Positions 9,535 through 16,940 of a stretch of 64,000 nt of DNA are shown here, in pieces. Position numbers and translations under genes: made by a program. Source of the stretch: JACKFE01 sp050248735 (GTDB lineage Bacteria > Nitrospirota > Nitrospiria > Nitrospirales > UBA8639); the NCBI GenBank assembly GCA_050248735.1, contig JBFWRU010000014.1:31423-95422 (forward strand), given 5' to 3'. Numbering within the stretch: the stretch's first letter is position 1; each line of letters opens with the position of its first letter. Below the pieces are notes generated by a model, which ran no database searches, was not told the origin of the DNA, and saw only the letters and a program-made list of their open reading frames with translations.

Positions 9535-10008
9535 TTATCCGGTAATCCAATGCCAGAATTCGACGTACCAGGGGGTGCCGCCGTCTTCCATGATCGCTTG
9601 GACAACAAACGGCATTCGGTGTCCTTCCGAGTCTCCGACATCCATCCGTCTGGCCTGTCCCTGGCTATCGACCAGGATGAAATTGTCCTTGGTGATGGTG
9701 GGGGCCACCATTGCATAGGTTTCTCCGGTAGGGGTGACGAGGGCCTTGGGTGCCAGATGCTCCTCCTTTTCCAGGTTCAGCAGGTTGCCGACCTTCCTCT
9801 GTAAGTCCTCCGACGAGATGACTGTTCCTCCCAGCTCAGCCTGCAACGGATCCGGGTTGCCGGTGGTTGCGAGCGTGATCAAGGCCTCTGAAGCTTTTCC
9901 CATGACGGTGCTTGGCAATTCATTCGCGTAGGCCGGTGCCGCCATTGCGAGTGCCAGCGCTGTCATTATAGCGAGTGTCGATTGGGTGAATGGATGTGTG
10001 ACGTTCAT
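9535..10008 (-). CDS. Small secreted protein of unknown function, coupled to the VCBS protein
   Basis: A 157-residue exported protein. The signal peptide is clear: a hydrophobic core ending in AMAAPAYA-NE at about residue 29. The mature part holds a helical segment (LQRKVGNLLNLEKEEHLAPKAL) and a probable beta-rich half (GETYAMVAPTITKDNFILVDSQG, then WYVEFWHWITG at the C-terminus). I recognise no family. The start codon overlaps the stop of the upstream VCBS/UnbV gene (ATGA), so the two are translationally coupled and probably act together at the cell surface or in the periplasm; this is an inference from arrangement. A decayed copy lies at 7557-7875. Confidence 0.7.
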   Translation of the reverse strand: MNVTHPFTQSTLAIMTALALAMAAPAYANELPSTVMGKASEALITLATTGNPDPLQAELGGTVISSEDLQRKVGNLLNLEKEEHLAPKALVTPTGETYAMVAPTITKDNFILVDSQGQARRMDVGDSEGHRMPFVVQAIMEDGGTPWYVEFWHWITG

Positions 10009-11693
10009 GATTTATTCCCTCCTCTGCTGTTTAGTATTGTGGGTGTATGTGGATAGGTCCTGCTGACTTGACCTTCCTGTGCTGCCCTTGGGGCATTCCG
10101 GTTTCCTTCGTTTTCCTGGACGATGAGTGATTGATTAATGGATGGGTGTTCGATGACCGAGACGGTCCCATCGGGATGCTGTATGTGGACTCTCGCGACT
10201 TCCCGTTCTTCCCCCAGGCCGAAGAAGAGGGTCGGGGATTGATCCGACAGCAATCCGACGCTGGTGACGATTTGTTTTGTATAGGACTTCCCCCTTGTGG
10301 TTTCCAGGGTGACCTGGGTCCCCAGCGATTGCACGTTATCGGGAAGGGCTACCCCGATGCCGTTCGCGGTGGATCGGTTCAGAAAGGCCCGCAACGGCCC
10401 GTTCATATTGAGCCAGATGACGTCGGGTTTGGTGTCCCCGTTCAAATCGGCGATAATCGGGGCTTGTCCGAAATGTGCGTTGGTGAGTCCCAGCTCGTCG
10501 ACATGGACAAAGGTGTTGGCCGGCGAGGATGAAACTTGAATGAACGTCTTCCCCGGCAGTTTCCAGACTTTGTGCACCGGCCATTTGATGTAGTTTTGGG
10601 CAGCCAGGATATCGAGTTGTCCGTCAAGGTTGATGTCTTCGAAGACGGTTCCCCAGGCAAATCCATAGTCCCGCAATCCATAGGCCTCCGTGACATCGGT
10701 GAAGGCAAAGTTGCCGTCGTTGCGTAACAGTACCCATTGAGACTCCAGCCGCTGACCGTCCTTGAGGTCTCCCTTGAGCAGGTATTGCGGAATGGAGGTG
10801 CCGACATTCGTGAAGAACAAATCCTGGTCGCCATCCTTATCCACGTCCCCCACCGCAAGTCCCATCCAGAATCCGTAGCCGGTGTTGGTGGCGATTGGTG
10901 TGAATGTAGAGTTTCGCTCGTTTTTGAAGATTTCGACTTCCCCGGTATTCTGGGCTACCACCAGATCCTGCCACCCATCCCCGTTCAGATCGACGAAGGC
11001 CGAGAGAAAGGTATTCTGCTTGGAGGCCGTGCCGGAGGCCTTGGTGATATCCGTAAACGTGAGGTCCCCGTTATTGAGCAGCATGACGTTGTGCTTGGCA
11101 TGAGACGGGTCATTGAATGTGGCGCTTCGAAAAGTTTTCTTGTTGACGAACACGCTGACGTAGAGGTCTCCGTGGCCGTCATGATTGATGTCGGAGACGG
11201 CGATCGTGAGCGGGACGGCGTCGGGTTCGAGATGCAGCGGAATCTTTCGCTGTGTGAATGTTCCGTGATCGTTGAGATACAGAGAGATCCCGTCCTCCCG
11301 GGCGATGAGCAGGTCCGTATCCCCGTCGTGGTCCATATCGATCGAGGTGGCCCCATAGGTGGCGGTGGTACTGGACAACCCCGATCCGTGGATGACGTTC
11401 ACGAGCTTGCCGTCCCGGTAGGTGAACAGAGCGTCCTCCTGTCCTTCGCCCCCTCCCACAAAGATCTCCATCGTGCCATCCTGGTCCACGTCGATGACGG
11501 CGGCCCCTGAAAACGGATGTCTGTTGTCATCCCAGTGATGTACGAAGTCTACCGTGATTTCCTGGAACGGCTGAACGGCCATGGGGTTGGCCGAGTGCGT
11601 CAATTTTTCATGGGTCGTGCAGGAGGCCGACGTGAACACCAGTAAAGCAGTCAACACGCCCCTTATCCGGAATCCGTTGAATTCTTTTTTCAT
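10005..11693 (-). CDS. FG-GAP/VCBS-repeat lipoprotein with ASPIC/UnbV C-terminal domain
   Basis: A 562-residue exported beta-propeller protein. Calcium-binding FG-GAP/VCBS-type loops recur along the chain: DVDQDGTMEIF, DMDHDGDTDLLI, DINHDGHGDLYV, DLNGDGWQDLVV, DVDKDGDQDLFF, DINLDGQLDIL and DLNGDTKPDVIW. The last ~100 residues match the ASPIC/UnbV region (GRSYT-like GKSYTKQIV, SPTLFFGLG, VRVHIQHPDG-like VARVHIQHPDG). A short signal peptide ends in FTSASC, a probable but imperfect lipobox. The start is the ATG at 11693, 8 bases after AAGGAG; a GTG at 11702 would overlap the ribosome binding site. It shares an ATGA overlap with the small secreted protein downstream. Members of this family are extracellular and often of unknown role (adhesion or carbohydrate binding). 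Confidence 0.85.
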   Translation of the reverse strand: MKKEFNGFRIRGVLTALLVFTSASCTTHEKLTHSANPMAVQPFQEITVDFVHHWDDNRHPFSGAAVIDVDQDGTMEIFVGGGEGQEDALFTYRDGKLVNVIHGSGLSSTTATYGATSIDMDHDGDTDLLIAREDGISLYLNDHGTFTQRKIPLHLEPDAVPLTIAVSDINHDGHGDLYVSVFVNKKTFRSATFNDPSHAKHNVMLLNNGDLTFTDITKASGTASKQNTFLSAFVDLNGDGWQDLVVAQNTGEVEIFKNERNSTFTPIATNTGYGFWMGLAVGDVDKDGDQDLFFTNVGTSIPQYLLKGDLKDGQRLESQWVLLRNDGNFAFTDVTEAYGLRDYGFAWGTVFEDINLDGQLDILAAQNYIKWPVHKVWKLPGKTFIQVSSSPANTFVHVDELGLTNAHFGQAPIIADLNGDTKPDVIWLNMNGPLRAFLNRSTANGIGVALPDNVQSLGTQVTLETTRGKSYTKQIVTSVGLLSDQSPTLFFGLGEEREVARVHIQHPDGTVSVIEHPSINQSLIVQENEGNRNAPRAAQEGQVSRTYPHTPTILNSRGGNKS

Positions 11694-12135
11694 GATGAGC
11701 ACTCCTTAGAAATCAACCTCGGCATGGTAAGTTTTTCAGACCGTGAATTTTCTTTCCCTCAGTCCATTCAAGGGGAATATTCGTTACAGCCGCAAGCCGG
11801 TTCGACATGAACCATGGACCGACTTGAGGAGGGAACCGGAGGCAATGAATGAAGGCTTGGCGTCGGGGGATTCTTTTTGCTTTTGCTCCCTGGTAGGTCT
11901 GTGAGGCGTTCTCCCCGCGCCCTGCTGAGTTGTCTGAGAAGGCTTGCTCTTTACAGCTAAGGTGGATGGCGTGGAATGGTTGGTTGTGACATTTCAGGGT
12001 CTTCGGTACAGTAAGCCTCTACTGCGATTTCCCTGGGATACTTGGGAATAGCCTGAGGTAGGAAGGAAACGCTGATGCTGAGTCATCCGCAGAAAAATCT
12101 CGTTGTGTAATCTCTAGGAAATGATGGAGGAGGGA
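11694..12135. other. Divergent intergenic region
   Basis: No gene is seen. The region separates the leftward VCBS/UnbV operon from the rightward dehydrogenase gene and should hold both promoters. No operator repeats were recognised. The last bases contain GGAGGAGGG, which acts as the ribosome binding site for the GTG start at 12136. Confidence 0.4.
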
Positions 12136-13038
12136 GTGAGTACACCAACTGAAACAATCGGATTTGTGGGGGTGGGGCGAATGGGGGCCAATATGGCTCG
12201 CCGGCTTCAGGATGTGGGATATCGGGTGACCGCGATTTTCGATGTGGAAGGCGAAAGGGCTAACAGTCTGGCCAAAGAATTAGACTGTGAGGCCGTATCC
12301 ACTCCGGGTGAGGTGGCCGCCTTATCGAATACGATTTTTACCGTGGTGACCGATGACGGGGCTATGCAGGAAATTTTTTCGGAGAGTAATCCGAAGAGTC
12401 TCTTGAAGAATGCCGAGGGCCGACTATTTGTGAATTGTGCGACGCTGTCCCCTCATATCCACATGGAAATCGAACAGCATGTGGAAGCACGAGGGGGGCA
12501 TTCTCTGGAGGCATGTATGGCCAGCAGCATTCCTCAGGCACGTGAAGGCACGTTATACCTTATGTGTGGAGGCAAGCCTGGAGTTTTCGAACGAGCCAAG
12601 CCTATTCTAACCACCTTGAGCGCTCAGTTACGTCTCATTGGCCCAGCCGGGCAGGCCGCCAAGGTCAAGGCCTTGGTCAATATGGTGATGAATATCAATA
12701 CCGCCGGTTTGGCGGAGGGGTTAGGTCTTGGAGATGCTCTTGGGCTGGATCTGACGATGTTGCGGGAAGTCTTTAGCCAAACCGGAGCCGCGTCAAGAGT
12801 GTTGGAAACCGACGGAGCCGATATGCAACATCGTGAGCACGAGTGTTATTTTTCCGTGGAACATGCCGCGAAGGATTCAGGTATTGCTCTGGCGCTGGCC
12901 GAGGCCGAACATCTGACCCTGCCTCTGGCCAAGGCGACCTGGGAGCAATATCAGCTGTTGGTGAAGTTGGGGAAAGGTGACCTCGATAAATCCGGCATTG
13001 CCGAACTGACCTTTAAAGACCGTCTTCCTGCCGATTAA
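12136..13038 (+). CDS. NAD(P)-dependent 3-hydroxyisobutyrate dehydrogenase / glyoxylate reductase-like oxidoreductase
   Basis: A 300-residue beta-hydroxyacid dehydrogenase. The N-terminal Rossmann motif FVGVGRMGANMARRL (G12, G14, G17) binds NAD(P). The catalytic lysine of the family is K176 in GQAAKVKALVNMVMN, close to the AKMK-x3-N arrangement of the glyoxylate/succinic semialdehyde reductase (GLYR) branch. The helical C-terminal half includes HAAKDSGIALALAE and ends normally. Likely role: reduction of small aldehydes or oxidation of hydroxyacids in the cytosol; the substrate cannot be told. I chose the GTG at 12136 because GGAGGAGG lies just before it, while the upstream ATGs (12121, 12124) have no good ribosome binding site. 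It stands alone. Confidence 0.85.
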   Translation: MSTPTETIGFVGVGRMGANMARRLQDVGYRVTAIFDVEGERANSLAKELDCEAVSTPGEVAALSNTIFTVVTDDGAMQEIFSESNPKSLLKNAEGRLFVNCATLSPHIHMEIEQHVEARGGHSLEACMASSIPQAREGTLYLMCGGKPGVFERAKPILTTLSAQLRLIGPAGQAAKVKALVNMVMNINTAGLAEGLGLGDALGLDLTMLREVFSQTGAASRVLETDGADMQHREHECYFSVEHAAKDSGIALALAEAEHLTLPLAKATWEQYQLLVKLGKGDLDKSGIAELTFKDRLPAD

Positions 13039-13070
13039 TCTGAAGGGTCCGCCTTCCCCCCGACCTGTGC

Positions 13071-13502
13071 TTACCCCATGAGACTTTTTCCGAAATCCAT
13101 GGTTTGTTGGACGACTTGATCGACCGCTTTTAAGGCCTTTCCAACTTTCTTTCCAACAGTTTTTCCGGCCTTCTTAGCCACACGGCGAACGTTACTTGTC
13201 GCTTTCCGGGTTTTCTGTTTGACCGTTTTCTTGGCCGAAGCAGTCTTTTTCGTCCCTTTCTTTTTTAATTGGCTTGCGGTTTTCTTCACCCGCGAAGAAA
13301 CCGTGGATGCTTTTTTGGCCACCTTTTTCTTGGTTCGAGAGGCGGCACCTTTGGCGCGTGTGGTGGCACGCTTGGCTTTCTTGACTCCGGTTTTGGCGGC
13401 CTTTTTGGTTCGCTTGGCCGCAGTGGCGGATTTTTTCTTAACGGTCGCTTTGGCCTGTGAGGCTTTTCGAGCGACTTTTTTGACGGTTTTTTTTGCTGCC
13501 AT
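13071..13502 (-). CDS. Histone H1-like, lysine/alanine-rich DNA-binding protein
   Basis: A 143-residue, very basic, low-complexity protein built of K/A/T/R runs (AAKKTVKK, KRTKKAAK, KKVAKKAS, SAKKTVKQKTRK), like the histone H1 C-terminal tail proteins of bacteria (Hc1/AlgP-like). Only the last ~35 residues are more normal (VGKALKAVDQVVQQTMDFGKSL) and could be a small folded or helical segment. It should bind DNA without sequence specificity and compact the nucleoid. Ribosome binding site AAGGAG precedes the ATG. It converges on the dehydrogenase gene with a 30-base gap. Confidence 0.8.
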   Translation of the reverse strand: MAAKKTVKKVARKASQAKATVKKKSATAAKRTKKAAKTGVKKAKRATTRAKGAASRTKKKVAKKASTVSSRVKKTASQLKKKGTKKTASAKKTVKQKTRKATSNVRRVAKKAGKTVGKKVGKALKAVDQVVQQTMDFGKSLMG

Positions 13503-13764
13503 GGGGTTCTCCTTGCAACTGGTTAATAAACAAATCGTATTAAAGAATACTCTGGATATCTGTTAAGGGCAACAATAAAAAAGAGATCACGGCCGGTTGG
13601 AGGCGGGTTGGTCAGGTGACGGATTTGAAGGCGTGCCCTCATCAAGAACAAGAAGAGTGGTGAGGAGAAACCACAGGTTGAGCATGATCGTCATGAGTCG
13701 AGGTGCCTGAATTTTCCACTATTAGGAATGGAATGAGTATAATGAGAATACGGGAAATGGAACA

Positions 13765-14388
13765 ATGGGAAGCTTTCGGCAGAACATTTTTCTTTTACTC
13801 ATATTTATGGGAATCATGATCGGGTGCGCACAAGTTTCTTCATCCCCGTTTGGCAACACTCTGGAAGCGCAGATTGCCTCGCAAATACTTTTTACCCAGG
13901 TGGCTCAGGATCCTCAGACTTTTATTGGGAAAACGTTGAAAGTTGGCGGTGAAGTCCTTTCCGCCAAACGGTTATCTGACCGGACAGAGATCATGATGCT
14001 TCAGATTCCCTTGAATGAGGATTCCGTGCCGGTTTCGGAACGCACGAGGTCCTTGGGACGGTTTGTCGCGACTCAGGAGGCATTTCTTGATCCGGCGACG
14101 GTCCCTTCCGGGACACGTCTGACCATTATTGGCGAAATCACCGGACAGACAACTGTTCGCGTCGATGAAGAGGACCAGACTTATCCGGTTTTGGCTATCA
14201 AAGCGTTGCACGTCTGGCCGGTCGTACCAGCCGGGTATTATTCCTATGCGCGGTATCCTTGGCGACCCGGTCCATTCTGGGGTTCGTATTGGGGGCCTGG
14301 TCCCTATTGGAGTCCGTATTGGTCTTTTCCGCGATCGTCCTATTGGTATGGCCGACGGCATTCGGGCATGCGTCGTGGACGCCGTTAG
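13765..14388 (+). CDS. Slp-family outer-membrane lipoprotein
   Basis: A 207-residue lipoprotein. The signal peptide ends in MIGC, a fair lipobox, with the lipidated cysteine at residue 21. The central part matches the Slp (starvation/stationary phase lipoprotein) family: FTQVAQDPQTFIGKTLKVGGEVL, TEIMMLQIPL, and GRFVATQEAFLDPATVPSGTRLTIIGEI. The C-terminal 45 residues are an unusual tail rich in Pro, Tyr, Trp and Gly (RPGPFWGSYWGPGPYWSPYW) ending in a basic RRGRR, not part of classic Slp. Such tails may contact the cell wall or surface polymers; this is a guess. Anchoring is expected in the outer membrane. Confidence 0.82.
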   Translation: MGSFRQNIFLLLIFMGIMIGCAQVSSSPFGNTLEAQIASQILFTQVAQDPQTFIGKTLKVGGEVLSAKRLSDRTEIMMLQIPLNEDSVPVSERTRSLGRFVATQEAFLDPATVPSGTRLTIIGEITGQTTVRVDEEDQTYPVLAIKALHVWPVVPAGYYSYARYPWRPGPFWGSYWGPGPYWSPYWSFPRSSYWYGRRHSGMRRGRR

Positions 14389-14503
14389 TGTATTGGGTAT
14401 TGCCCCAAAATTGACATGACGCGTCAATACGTTGCAGAGTAGCACTATCTCCCCCATCAAATTCCCCCTCTGGGTTTTTTATCTTTTTTCAAGGAGGTTT
14501 GTT

Positions 14504-14773
14504 ATGAAACGGTCCGTAGCAGGATTGCTGGCAGTGCTGTTTGTATGTGGCTTGGCTGGAATCTCGACGGCAGGGATGATGGATAGTCTCAAAGGCAAAG
14601 CCGAAGAAGCCAAAGACCATGCACACGAAACGATGGAGAATAAAGAGGCCGAGGCAGGCAAATCGATCGAAGCTCAAGAGGCCACAAAGGAAGAAGGTGG
14701 CAGCATGGTGGATCAGGTCAAGGAAGGGGCCAAGGAAAAGACCAACGAAATGATAGACAATGTTGGTAAATAA
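14504..14773 (+). CDS. Small secreted helical, charged protein
   Basis: An 89-residue exported protein. A signal peptide (LLAVLFVCGLAGISTAG) is followed by a hydrophilic, Lys/Glu-rich helix with repeated KxxAEEAK-type heptads (MDSLKGKAEEAKDHAHETMENKEAEAGK, DQVKEGAKEKTNEMIDNV), reminiscent of LEA-like or apolipoprotein-like stress proteins. AAGGAGG at 14491-14497 fixes the start. A similar small protein is encoded at 16493-16759, on the other side of chlorite dismutase. A strong intrinsic terminator follows. Function unknown; a periplasmic desiccation or oxidative stress role would fit. Confidence 0.7.
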   Translation: MKRSVAGLLAVLFVCGLAGISTAGMMDSLKGKAEEAKDHAHETMENKEAEAGKSIEAQEATKEEGGSMVDQVKEGAKEKTNEMIDNVGK

Positions 14774-14842
14774 GATCTATTCCTAAATCTTTTTTCCAGG
14801 TATTTGCCAGCTAACAGGTATTGAGCCCTATCCAGCCGGAAC

Positions 14843-14885
14843 ACGGCCTGTCAGGAGAGGTCCTCTTCCGGCAGGCCGTTTTTTA
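14843..14885 (+). terminator. Intrinsic terminator
   Basis: Stem ACGGCCTG / CAGGCCGT with a further pairing GGAGAGG-type inner arm, followed by TTTTTTATT. It ends the transcript of the small secreted protein gene. Confidence 0.85.
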
Positions 14886-15560
14886 TTCTCCCGGGTCCTT
14901 TTGGCTATTCATCACTTTGGCGAATGGTAAGTCGTATTTCCCACGGTTTAGTTAGGGTGATGGTCTTCATAAGAAGAGTAATCTACAGAACGAGAGATGT
15001 GGATGCTGTCACAACCGGGATGTAACGAAAATATGTAACGAAAGATTTCATTCCATCTGTAACAAAATCCTAAGGAGGGGGACTTCACCCTATCGGATGC
15101 GTTTACAGAGTTTCCAGGTTGCCACGCACTTTTGAAATCTGTTGGCAATAGAGATCAGATAGCCGGTAGATCTTTAGGAGAGAACTTGCTTTTGAGTAGG
15201 TTGCATATATCCCATTCGGTAACCAGGAAAACTTTTGCCATAGTTCTGTCTTTCCGCCGCTTGAGAGTCGTAAGGCAGGAACTTATTTCCTGCCAGGATG
15301 GGGCAGATCTTCAGGAAAGATTGAACCATCACCAATCTTTCGAAATATTTCTTTTTCTTTCTCCATCCCCTTGGATCTTCCCTCACCATTCAAACATCTT
15401 TCTCACCTTTTCTTATTTCCCTCGGCCTCGTTCCCAAATGGGCTCATATCCGGACCCTGTGCGGGCCTAAAAATCCATAAGGGACGAGGGAAATCTTTGT
15501 GCCGACTCCTCTCTCCAAACAGAAACTGTGCTCTTTTTAAATCATACAAGGAGAAAAGGT
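14886..15560. other. Long leader region before chlorite dismutase
   Basis: No gene is seen in these 675 bases. The region holds the direct repeats listed at 15020-15066 and, at its end, the AAGGAG ribosome binding site (15548-15553) of chlorite dismutase. No reliable promoter could be assigned. Confidence 0.45.
15020..15066. repeat. Short direct repeats upstream of chlorite dismutase
   Basis: ATGTAACGAAA occurs at 15020-15030 and again at 15033-15043 (13-bp period), and a related CTGTAACAAAA follows at about 15057-15067, two further periods away. Spacing near a helical turn suggests a direct-repeat regulator site, but distance to the next start codon is about 500 bases. Confidence 0.4.
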
Positions 15561-16325
15561 ATGCGCGTATTTGCCTCCCTGTTGTTGTTCGTGGTCATGC
15601 AGCTTGGTGTGTCTGGGGTGACGTGGGCCGCCGATGCCCCCGTTTTTGGCACTTTTGCTCTTTTTGAAGTGAATAAAGGCTGGGGGAAATTGTCGGGTGA
15701 AGACAGGGAAAAAAGCGGGCAGGAAGCCAAAGCCCTGTTGGAATCATTTAAAAATCAGGTAACTGTGGACGCCTATTGGACCTATGGTTTGACGACGAAA
15801 TCCCATTTTATGCTTCGTCTGCATTCAACCGATCTTTCGGCTAATCAGCAATTACTGACGCAGCTTCGGGGTACCGGCCTTGGCCGGCATTTGGACTTGG
15901 AATATACCATCAGTGGTGTGACCAAAGGCCTGAATTATGCACCGGGCTTTCCGGATTTGCTGGAAAAGTTGAAAGCCGGGAAATATGAAGGAGACCCTCC
16001 GCAGTACGCCATTATGATTCCCATTCGGAAAAATGCCCAATGGTGGAACCTGTCAAAGGAAGACCGTGTGGCGATGCTGAAAGAACACACGCTGCCAACT
16101 TTGGATTATCTAAAAACCATAAAGCGGAAATTGTATCATTCAACCGGACTTTCCGATGTGGATTTCCTGACCATTTTTGAAACCAACAATTTGGTGGCGT
16201 TCAATGATTTGGTCATTGCCTTGCGGATGGTGCGGGAGGATACCTTTAACGTTCAGCTTGGAGAGCCGACAATCATTGGCACGATAAAAAGCTGGAACGA
16301 GATTGTCGATCTTCTCGTGAAATAG
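15561..16325 (+). CDS. cld: Chlorite dismutase, secreted
   Basis: A 254-residue haem b enzyme that converts chlorite to chloride and oxygen. The C-terminal haem domain carries the proximal histidine H176 (KEHT) and the distal arginine R189 (KTIKRKLYH), 13 residues apart as in functional chlorite dismutases; HemQ proteins lack this arginine. Other family blocks are GRHL, PQYAIMIPIRKNAQWW, LYHSTGLSDVDFLTIFET and PTIIGTI. A signal peptide (VSGVTWAADA) directs it to the periplasm, and overall it resembles the pentameric lineage I enzyme of Nitrospira, as I recall that sequence. Start fixed by AAGGAG 7 bases before ATG. It may detoxify chlorite formed by side reactions of nitrite oxidoreductase; that role is an inference. 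Confidence 0.93.
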   Translation: MRVFASLLLFVVMQLGVSGVTWAADAPVFGTFALFEVNKGWGKLSGEDREKSGQEAKALLESFKNQVTVDAYWTYGLTTKSHFMLRLHSTDLSANQQLLTQLRGTGLGRHLDLEYTISGVTKGLNYAPGFPDLLEKLKAGKYEGDPPQYAIMIPIRKNAQWWNLSKEDRVAMLKEHTLPTLDYLKTIKRKLYHSTGLSDVDFLTIFETNNLVAFNDLVIALRMVREDTFNVQLGEPTIIGTIKSWNEIVDLLVK

Positions 16326-16492
16326 ATGCGTTCTTCAGGCTATTCAAGGGGTTGCTCATTGTCTCGCGGGAAAATGTCTACATCTTCCAATAGGGGTTTG
16401 ACAATGCTGGAAATTCGGAGCAGTGTATTGGCATCTCTCCCGGTGTGTGTTCTTCACAATTTCATCAGTAGTTTTTAAAAGGAGGTCGTTCC

Positions 16493-16759
16493 ATGAAACG
16501 CGTAATGCTTTCGTGCGTTGCGGTCATGTTTCTATTCGGGATCAGTTCAGGGGCGTTTGCGGCCGGTATGGGAGAAGCGATGAAGGGGGAGGCCGAAACA
16601 ATGAAGGAAGAAGGCATGAAAAAGGCGGATGAAGCCATGGGGGACATGAAGGATAAAGGAGAAGAAATGTCCTCCAAAGGTAAAGACATGCCGGATAAAA
16701 TCGATGCCCAAGGAAAAGAAAAAAAGGGAAAGGCTAAGAAAAAAGAGATGAAGAAATAG
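16493..16759 (+). CDS. Small secreted Lys/Met-rich protein
   Basis: An 88-residue exported protein with a signal peptide (CVAVMFLFGISSGAFAAG) and a very hydrophilic mature part rich in Lys, Glu and Met (GEAMKGEAETMKEEGMKKADEAMGDMKDK) ending in poly-Lys (KKGKAKKKEMKK). The layout matches the protein at 14504-14773, so the two may be distant paralogues. Methionine-rich helices could scavenge oxidants such as hypochlorite, which would fit the chlorite dismutase next door, but this is speculation. AAGGAGG at 16479-16485 fixes the start. A strong terminator follows. Confidence 0.7.
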   Translation: MKRVMLSCVAVMFLFGISSGAFAAGMGEAMKGEAETMKEEGMKKADEAMGDMKDKGEEMSSKGKDMPDKIDAQGKEKKGKAKKKEMKK

Positions 16760-16787
16760 CCGGTTTCCAGTGTATGAAACGGCTGCT

Positions 16788-16832
16788 CAAAGAGCCGATT
16801 GCGGAGTCATCCGCAGTCGGCTCTTTGTTTTA
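16788..16832 (+). terminator. Strong intrinsic terminator
   Basis: An 18-bp stem (CAAAGAGCCGATTGCGGA pairing with TCCGCAGTCGGCTCTTTG, one mismatch) with a GTCA loop and a TTTT tail. It closes the chlorite dismutase region. Confidence 0.9.
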
Positions 16833-16940
16833 GGGGGGAATGGTCGAAGGAGGCATTCATTCTGGCCTACCTGATCTGGTTGGGAATGAGCTGACGGCCT
16901 CGACCGTCTTCTGATATCGTCTGGTCTACCCCGGAGACGT

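Noticed and set aside
10737..11510. 257-codon plus-strand frame
   Set aside because: It is antisense to the VCBS/UnbV gene; the repetitive V/D-rich composition mirrors the Asp-rich repeats.
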